NCBI GenBank assembly: GCA_029551925.1
Contig: JAKPEO010000005.1
Span: 1 to 9,969, forward strand
Length of the DNA stretch: 9,969 bases
Direction: 5' to 3'
Origin: a bacterium
Lineage (GTDB): Bacteria > JAGOBX01
The notes under the pieces were generated by a model, which made no database searches, was not told the DNA's origin, and worked only from the letters and a program-made list of their open reading frames with translations. A program made the position numbers and the translations under genes. Below, in pieces: positions 5,921 through 9,969 of this stretch. Each line of letters starts with the position of its first letter. Positions within the stretch are counted from its first letter, which is position 1.

Positions 5921-7147
5921 ATGACCACGTCATTAAATGAGACGCCTGCTGCTAATAGACCTAAATTAGTTATTATTGGCAGACGCAATGCCGGAAAATC
6001 ATCATTTATAAACGCTCTTACAAATCAAAAAATAGCAATAGTATCAGAAGTGCCGGGCACGACCGCCGATCCTGTATATAAATTTATGGAGATTCTACCA
6101 ATAGGACCTGTTACAATTATTGATACTGCTGGTTTAGACGATAAAGGCAAATTAGGCAAATTACGAGTTGAAAAAACTAATGATGTTTTAAAGACTGCTG
6201 ACTTTGTGTTTTTAGTAATAGCAGCTGACACTGGTTTAGCAAGTTTCGAAAAGAAAATGCTTGATAAATTAATTGCCGAAAAAAAAAAATTTTGCGTGAT
6301 TGTCAATAAAATAGATTTAGCGAATTTTGAATTACCGAAAAAATATAAAAATTTACCGATTTTTTATGTTTCTTCACTGACAGGTGCAGGCGTAAAAGAA
6401 GTAAAAGATAATCTTGCAAAAGTTTTTAAACCAGCGCAAGAACGCCATATTATTGCAGATTTAATAGATGTCGAAGACATTGTAGTTTTAGTAATACCGA
6501 TAGATTCGAGTGCGCCAAAAGGCAGAATAATTTTGCCGCAAGTGCAGACGCTGCGCGAGATATTAGATAAAAATGCTGTTGCTATGGTAGCCCAAAATTT
6601 TGAATTAAAATATACAATAGATAATTTAAAGAAAAAACCGAAATTAGTTGTCACAGATTCCCAAGCGATAATGAAAGTAGTAAAAGACACGCCGAAAGAT
6701 ATAAATGTTACGACATTTAGTATTTTATTTGCGCGATATAAAGGCGATTTGGAATTTGTAATGAAGGGATTAGAACGTTTGAAAAATTTACAAGATAACG
6801 ATAAAATATTGATAATCGAAGCATGCACTCATCATCCGATGCCTGAAGATATTGGCAGAGTGAAAATCCCAAAATGGCTGATTGATTTTACAAAAAAAAA
6901 ATTGAATTTTGAATTTTTTGCAGGAAAAGAAATTCCGAAAAATTTAGGCGATTATAAATTAGGGATACATTGCGGCGGCTGTATGCTGACTCCGCAAGAA
7001 ACGCGCGCGCGAATGGATATATTTGCAGATATGGATTTGCCAATTGTTAATTACGGAATAATTATTTCATATATACATAATGCGTTTCCGCGAGTATTAA
7101 AGCCATTTCCTGATTTGTATGAAAAATACAAGAATTTTTTTAATTAG
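5921..7147 (+). CDS. hydF: [FeFe]-hydrogenase maturation GTPase HydF
   Basis: HydF is the scaffold and GTPase on which the two-iron subcluster of the [FeFe]-hydrogenase active site is assembled with HydE and HydG before transfer to HydA. The N-terminal GTPase domain has the P-loop GRRNAGKSS (residues 20-28), GTTADP (46-51), DTAGLDD (68-74) and NKID (129-132). A middle dimerisation region follows. The C-terminal domain has the iron-sulphur ligand set CTHHP (Cys302, His304, His305) and CGGC (Cys351, Cys354). The length of 408 residues is normal and no key residue is missing. The start is well supported by AAGGAGGT at 5902-5909, 11 bases upstream. It is last in the nusG-paralogue operon. HydE, HydG and the hydrogenase are not in the window but must exist for HydF to be useful. 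It is convergent with the nfn-type genes. Confidence 0.97.
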   Translation: MTTSLNETPAANRPKLVIIGRRNAGKSSFINALTNQKIAIVSEVPGTTADPVYKFMEILPIGPVTIIDTAGLDDKGKLGKLRVEKTNDVLKTADFVFLVIAADTGLASFEKKMLDKLIAEKKKFCVIVNKIDLANFELPKKYKNLPIFYVSSLTGAGVKEVKDNLAKVFKPAQERHIIADLIDVEDIVVLVIPIDSSAPKGRIILPQVQTLREILDKNAVAMVAQNFELKYTIDNLKKKPKLVVTDSQAIMKVVKDTPKDINVTTFSILFARYKGDLEFVMKGLERLKNLQDNDKILIIEACTHHPMPEDIGRVKIPKWLIDFTKKKLNFEFFAGKEIPKNLGDYKLGIHCGGCMLTPQETRARMDIFADMDLPIVNYGIIISYIHNAFPRVLKPFPDLYEKYKNFFN

Positions 7148-7231
7148 AAAAGGTATGTCATACATCTTGACTGACAAATAGCATTGTGGTCGCAAAATTT
7201 TAATCGGCGCAAGATACTTTTTAGAAGCATC
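7148..7231. other. Convergent intergenic region between hydF and the nfnB-like gene
   Basis: Two operons end here facing each other. I find no strong hairpin with a T tract on either strand, only the small palindrome GTATG-T-CATAC (7153-7163). Termination is either Rho-dependent or uses signals I cannot see. Confidence 0.4.
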
Positions 7232-8608
7232 TCATTTTTTGGTTAAATATTCGTCAATAGATTTAGCTGCAATTAAGCCCGCGCCCATTGCAAGTATGAC
7301 TGTCGCCGCGCCTGTGACAATATCGCCGCCTGCATATACTCCGGGTTTGCTTGTAGCGCCTGTTTGTTCGTTAACTTCTATATATCCCCATTTATTAGTT
7401 TTAATATCGCGTTGATTTTCAACTGCAATCGGATTTGCCGATTGCCCGATTGCTATTATAACAGTTCCTGCATCTATTGTAAAATTTGAATTTGGTATTA
7501 CAATCGGTCTGCGTCTGCCAGACGCGTCCGGCTCGCCTAATTCCATTTGCACGCATTCAATTTTTGAGACTCTGCCATTTTCATCGCCATATATTTTTAT
7601 TGGATTGACTAAAAATCTAAATTCGATTTTTTCTTCTTCAGCATGTTTTATTTCTTCGGCGCGCGCAGGCATTTCTTTGCGTGTGCGTCTATACAGGCAA
7701 TATACATTTTTCGCGCCTAATCTTTTAGCGCAGCGGCAGGCGTCCATTGCGACATTACCGCCGCCAATTACTGCTACTGTATCTGAAATAGCAACAGGAG
7801 TATCGTATTTGCCGAATAAATATGATTTCATTAAATTTACACGCGTGAGAAATTCGTTTGCCGAATATACTCCTACTAAATTTTCGCCGGGAATATTTAA
7901 AAAATTTGGCAAACCAGCGCCGTTGCCCATAAATACCGCTTCGTAGCCGTTTTTCAACAAATCATCAATTGTAAAAATTTTGCCGATAACATAATTGCAT
8001 TTTATATTTACTCCTAATTTTCTAATGTAATCGCATTCTTTTTGCACTATTTTTTTAGGCAGACGAAATTCAGGTATGCCGTAAACTAATACGCCGCCGG
8101 GCTCGTGCAGCGCTTCAAATACATCTACATCATATCCGAATTTTGCGAGTTCGCCAGCGGCAGTCAAGCCCGCAGGACCTGCGCCTACCACCGCGACTTT
8201 TTTATTTTTTTTACGGATTATCGGTATTGTTTCAGTAGTTTCATTATCTGCCGCGAATCTTTCAAGCCGTCCGATTGATACTGGCTCTCCTTTTATGCCG
8301 AGTACGCATTTTGCTTCGCACTGCGTTTCCTGAGGACATACTCTCCCACAAATAGCAGGTAAAGAATTTGTCTCTTTAATTTTTTTTGCGGCTTCGTCGA
8401 ATTTACGTTCTGTTATTAATTTTATAAATTCAGGAATCTTCACATTTACAGGGCAGCCCTCAACGCATTTAGGTTTTTTGCATTGAATGCAGCGCTGCGC
8501 TTCGGCAATCGCTTGCTCTTCTGTAAAACCTAATTCTACTTCGTCAAAATTTTTTATTCGTAATTCCGCCGGCTGCGTCGGCATTTCGATTCTGTGTTTG
8601 CTAATCAT
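7232..8608 (-). CDS. NADPH-dependent glutamate synthase small-subunit homologue, NfnB/SudA type
   Basis: This is the large flavoprotein subunit of NADH-dependent ferredoxin:NADP+ oxidoreductase. It carries the bifurcating FAD and two [4Fe-4S] clusters and exchanges electrons among NADPH, NADH (through its partner) and ferredoxin. The cluster ligands are in the N-terminal domain: Cys40, 43, 48 and 52, and Cys87, 91, 97 and 101. The FAD motif is VVGAGPAGLTAAGELA (140-155), the NADPH motif is VIGGGNVAMDACRCAKRLGA (280-299), and the second FAD contact is YAGGDIVTGAATVILAMGAG (425-444). The length of 458 is typical. The gene starts 13 bases after the end of the nfnA-like gene, with AAGGAAA as ribosome-binding site. 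The same family includes the beta subunit of glutamate synthase, but the direct link to a SudB/NfnA-type partner and the absence of a gltB-like large subunit favour the Nfn role. Confidence 0.92.
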   Translation of the reverse strand: MISKHRIEMPTQPAELRIKNFDEVELGFTEEQAIAEAQRCIQCKKPKCVEGCPVNVKIPEFIKLITERKFDEAAKKIKETNSLPAICGRVCPQETQCEAKCVLGIKGEPVSIGRLERFAADNETTETIPIIRKKNKKVAVVGAGPAGLTAAGELAKFGYDVDVFEALHEPGGVLVYGIPEFRLPKKIVQKECDYIRKLGVNIKCNYVIGKIFTIDDLLKNGYEAVFMGNGAGLPNFLNIPGENLVGVYSANEFLTRVNLMKSYLFGKYDTPVAISDTVAVIGGGNVAMDACRCAKRLGAKNVYCLYRRTRKEMPARAEEIKHAEEEKIEFRFLVNPIKIYGDENGRVSKIECVQMELGEPDASGRRRPIVIPNSNFTIDAGTVIIAIGQSANPIAVENQRDIKTNKWGYIEVNEQTGATSKPGVYAGGDIVTGAATVILAMGAGLIAAKSIDEYLTKK

Positions 8609-8621
8609 AATTTTTCCTTGC

Positions 8622-9458
8622 TTATTTTAAATTCATTGTTTCTAAATATTTGTCTAATGAGCATTTTTCTTGATGTTTGAATGCTGTTTGCCGTATCATT
8701 AAATTTTGCCAATCTACTAAATGTCCGTCAAATTCCGGTCCGTCAACGCATACGAATTTCGGTTTGCCGTCAATTAAAACTCTGCAACTGCCGCACATTC
8801 CAGTGCCGTCAATCATAATAGAATTTAAACTGACTATTGTTTTTATATTATATTGTTTTGTTAATTCTGATACTTTCATCATCATAATAGCCGGACCAAT
8901 AGCAAATACAATATCTATTTTTTTACCAGATTTAATTAAATTCATTAACGGCTCTAAAACTACGCCTTTTGTCCCTTTACTGCCATCGTCTGTTGTTATG
9001 TAAAATTCATCTGAAATATCGCGCATTTCTTGTTCTAAAATCAGCATATCGGCGTTTCTTGAACCAATAATAGAGATTATTTTATTGCCTATTTTTTTTA
9101 ATTCTTTGGCAATCGGGTACATTACTGCTGTTCCGACGCCGCCACCGATGCATACTGCCGCGCCGTAATTTTCGATTTCTGTCTGTTTGCCTAATGGACC
9201 TGCAACAGCATAAATGCAATCGTTTTTGTTTAGTTTTGCTAATTTTTGAGTTGTCGTGCCTATTACTTGCACAATTATAGAAATAACGCCTTTATTAATA
9301 TCAGCGTCCATAATTGTAAAAGGCACGCGTTCGCTTTCTTTGGTAGGAATGACTAAAACAAATTGTCCGGCTGCACGGCTTTTCGCAATATCCGGCGCGA
9401 TAATATCGAATTTTATAATATTTTCACATAATATTTTTTTGTCTGAAATAATAAACAT
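8622..9458 (-). CDS. Ferredoxin:NADP+ oxidoreductase FAD/[2Fe-2S] subunit, NfnA/SudB type
   Basis: This is the small subunit of the Nfn complex, which binds NAD(H), FAD and a [2Fe-2S] cluster. It resembles the dihydroorotate dehydrogenase electron-transfer subunit. Counting from the ATG at 9458, the FAD-binding RVPFTIMDAD is at residues 44-53, the pyridine-nucleotide glycine loop CIGGGVGTAVMYPIA at 103-117, FAIGPAIMM at 185-193, and the cluster region DGTGMCGSCRV at 217-227 with Cys222, Cys225 and Cys237. In the known Nfn structure one ligand is an aspartate rather than a fourth cysteine, and Asp217 could serve here. A longer frame can be opened at a TTG (9476), but GGAG at 9468-9465 lies 6 bases before the ATG at 9458, which makes the 278-residue form the likely product. 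It is the first gene of the operon with the nfnB-like gene. Confidence 0.92.
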   Translation of the reverse strand: MFIISDKKILCENIIKFDIIAPDIAKSRAAGQFVLVIPTKESERVPFTIMDADINKGVISIIVQVIGTTTQKLAKLNKNDCIYAVAGPLGKQTEIENYGAAVCIGGGVGTAVMYPIAKELKKIGNKIISIIGSRNADMLILEQEMRDISDEFYITTDDGSKGTKGVVLEPLMNLIKSGKKIDIVFAIGPAIMMMKVSELTKQYNIKTIVSLNSIMIDGTGMCGSCRVLIDGKPKFVCVDGPEFDGHLVDWQNLMIRQTAFKHQEKCSLDKYLETMNLK

Positions 9459-9464
9459 AAATAA

Positions 9465-9468
9465 CTCC
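9465..9468 (-). promoter_or_regulatory. Ribosome-binding site that fixes the nfnA-like start
   Basis: GGAG on the minus strand stands 6 bases before the ATG at 9458. The upstream alternative TTG at 9476 would place this site inside the coding region and has no comparable site of its own. Confidence 0.65.
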
Positions 9469-9471
9469 GCG

Positions 9472-9487
9472 CTCAATTTTTTTTGAG
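9472..9487. promoter_or_regulatory. Inverted repeat CTCAA-N6-TTGAG, candidate operator
   Basis: CTCAA (9472-9476) and TTGAG (9483-9487) form a perfect inverted repeat around six T residues. It falls at the predicted transcription start of the nfn-type operon, between the -10 box and the ribosome-binding site, which is where a repressor could act. The arms are short, so chance is not excluded. Confidence 0.35.
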
Positions 9488-9492
9488 TTTAA

Positions 9493-9521
9493 GTTATATT
9501 TATTTTTTTGAAAAAAAACAA
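9493..9521 (-). promoter_or_regulatory. Putative promoter of the nfnAB-type operon
   Basis: On the minus strand, TTGTTT (9521-9516) and TATAAC (9498-9493) are 17 bases apart, giving a start near 9486. The -10 box matches at five positions of six and the -35 at three or four. The region is very AT-rich, so alternatives exist. Confidence 0.45.
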
Positions 9522-9616
9522 GAAAAAAATATATTGATTTTTTTATATTTTTTTTTTAACATTAATAAAATATACTGATTGTTTATAAATTTTGAATTTT
9601 TTGAGAAAGTAGATTT

Positions 9617-9969
9617 ATGGTTAAACCAAAAAAGAAAATTGTAATAACGGACGATGATGTTGATACGCTTGAATTACTGCGCGAATTTTTAGAATCTGAA
9701 AATTTTGAGGTATTTACAATCGTCAACGGCATACAATTATTTGAAGTAATAAAAGAAAATAAACCGGATATAATTTTATTAGATATTATGATGAATTGGA
9801 TATCCGGTTATGATTTATGCAGAACGCTAAAAGAAAGCGAAAAATTTAAAGATATACCAATAATATTTATTTCTGCGCGCACAAGCGAAACCGATATACA
9901 ATTGGGTTTTGATTCTGGCGCAGACGCATATTTAAAAAAACCGTTTTCATTAAAAGAATTACTTGAAAA
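9617..9969 (+). CDS. Response regulator, receiver domain (partial, runs off the window)
   Basis: The 117 codons visible form a nearly complete CheY-like receiver domain, which accepts a phosphoryl group from a histidine kinase. The acidic pocket is Asp12-Asp13-Asp14 (VITDDDVDTLELL), the phosphorylated aspartate is Asp56 in IILLDIMM, the conserved hydroxyl residue is Ser86 in IFISAR, and Lys108 is in LKKPFSLKELL. The output domain, if any, lies beyond the edge, so the class (CheY-like, DNA-binding, or joined to a kinase) cannot be told. The ATG at 9617 follows a weak AGAAAG (9604-9609). A TATACT (9571-9576) could serve as -10, but no good -35 goes with it. The gene is divergent from the nfn-type operon with 158 bases between starts. 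Confidence 0.93.
   Translation, partial: MVKPKKKIVITDDDVDTLELLREFLESENFEVFTIVNGIQLFEVIKENKPDIILLDIMMNWISGYDLCRTLKESEKFKDIPIIFISARTSETDIQLGFDSGADAYLKKPFSLKELLE

Noticed and set aside
6025-6828. Minus-strand open frames inside hydF
   Set aside because: They lie opposite a full-length, motif-complete hydF, have no family similarity and no ribosome-binding sites; they are shadows.
7153-7163. GTATG-T-CATAC as a bidirectional terminator between hydF and the nfnB-like gene
   Set aside because: Five pairs around a one-base centre cannot form a stable hairpin and no T tract follows.
8677-9486. Plus-strand frames opposite the nfnA-like gene
   Set aside because: The minus strand encodes a complete family member with cofactor motifs; the others are antisense by-products.
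1-9969. CRISPR array, insertion sequence or long direct repeats
   Set aside because: No regularly spaced repeats, transposase motifs or terminal inverted repeats were found by eye.

Overview
This window comes from a low-GC bacterium (by eye roughly 30% GC, rich in A and T runs) with a fermentative, strictly anaerobic outlook. It carries the [FeFe]-hydrogenase maturase HydF and, facing it, a two-gene operon for the NADH-dependent ferredoxin:NADP+ oxidoreductase NfnAB type. The decayed AAA-ATPase-like gene belongs to a family abundant in gut and anaerobic bacteria, and broken genes beside intact ones hint at ongoing gene loss. The mix would suit a gut lineage such as the Elusimicrobiota/Endomicrobia, but nothing here fixes the phylum, so that placement is only a guess.

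Layout. Positions 1-811 (minus) hold a pseudogene of the AAA-ATPase-like / PD-(D/E)XK family, cut at its 5' end and frameshifted near its 3' end. A tRNA-Arg(TCT) gene with its own good promoter follows (855-988). The stretch 989-1388 has no solid gene. It contains a 56-codon open frame whose better start lies upstream and is separated from it by an in-frame TAA. From 3946 down to 1389 (minus) is a tight operon: queC (7-deazaguanine synthesis), a DUF368/PopT-type membrane protein, and a SpoU/TrmH RNA ribose methyltransferase.

A 139-bp divergent promoter region (3947-4085) drives that operon leftwards and, from a consensus sigma-70 promoter, a rightward operon: a NusG-family paralogue, an RsmI-like methyltransferase, a half-size GDT1/UPF0016 membrane protein with a cysteine-containing tail, and hydF (to 7147). 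The nfnB-like (8608-7232) and nfnA-like (9458-8622) genes run back towards hydF. At the right edge a response-regulator receiver gene starts at 9617 and leaves the window.

Functionally there are two themes. One is RNA modification and transcription (queC, TrmH family, RsmI family, NusG paralogue, tRNA-Arg). The other is redox balance through ferredoxin, NAD(P)H and H2 (hydF, nfnAB). I did not find a clearly new multi-gene system. The points most worth checking are the NusG paralogue heading the hydF operon, the CxxC-tailed GDT1 half-protein, the divergent short RsmI homologue and the two decaying genes.
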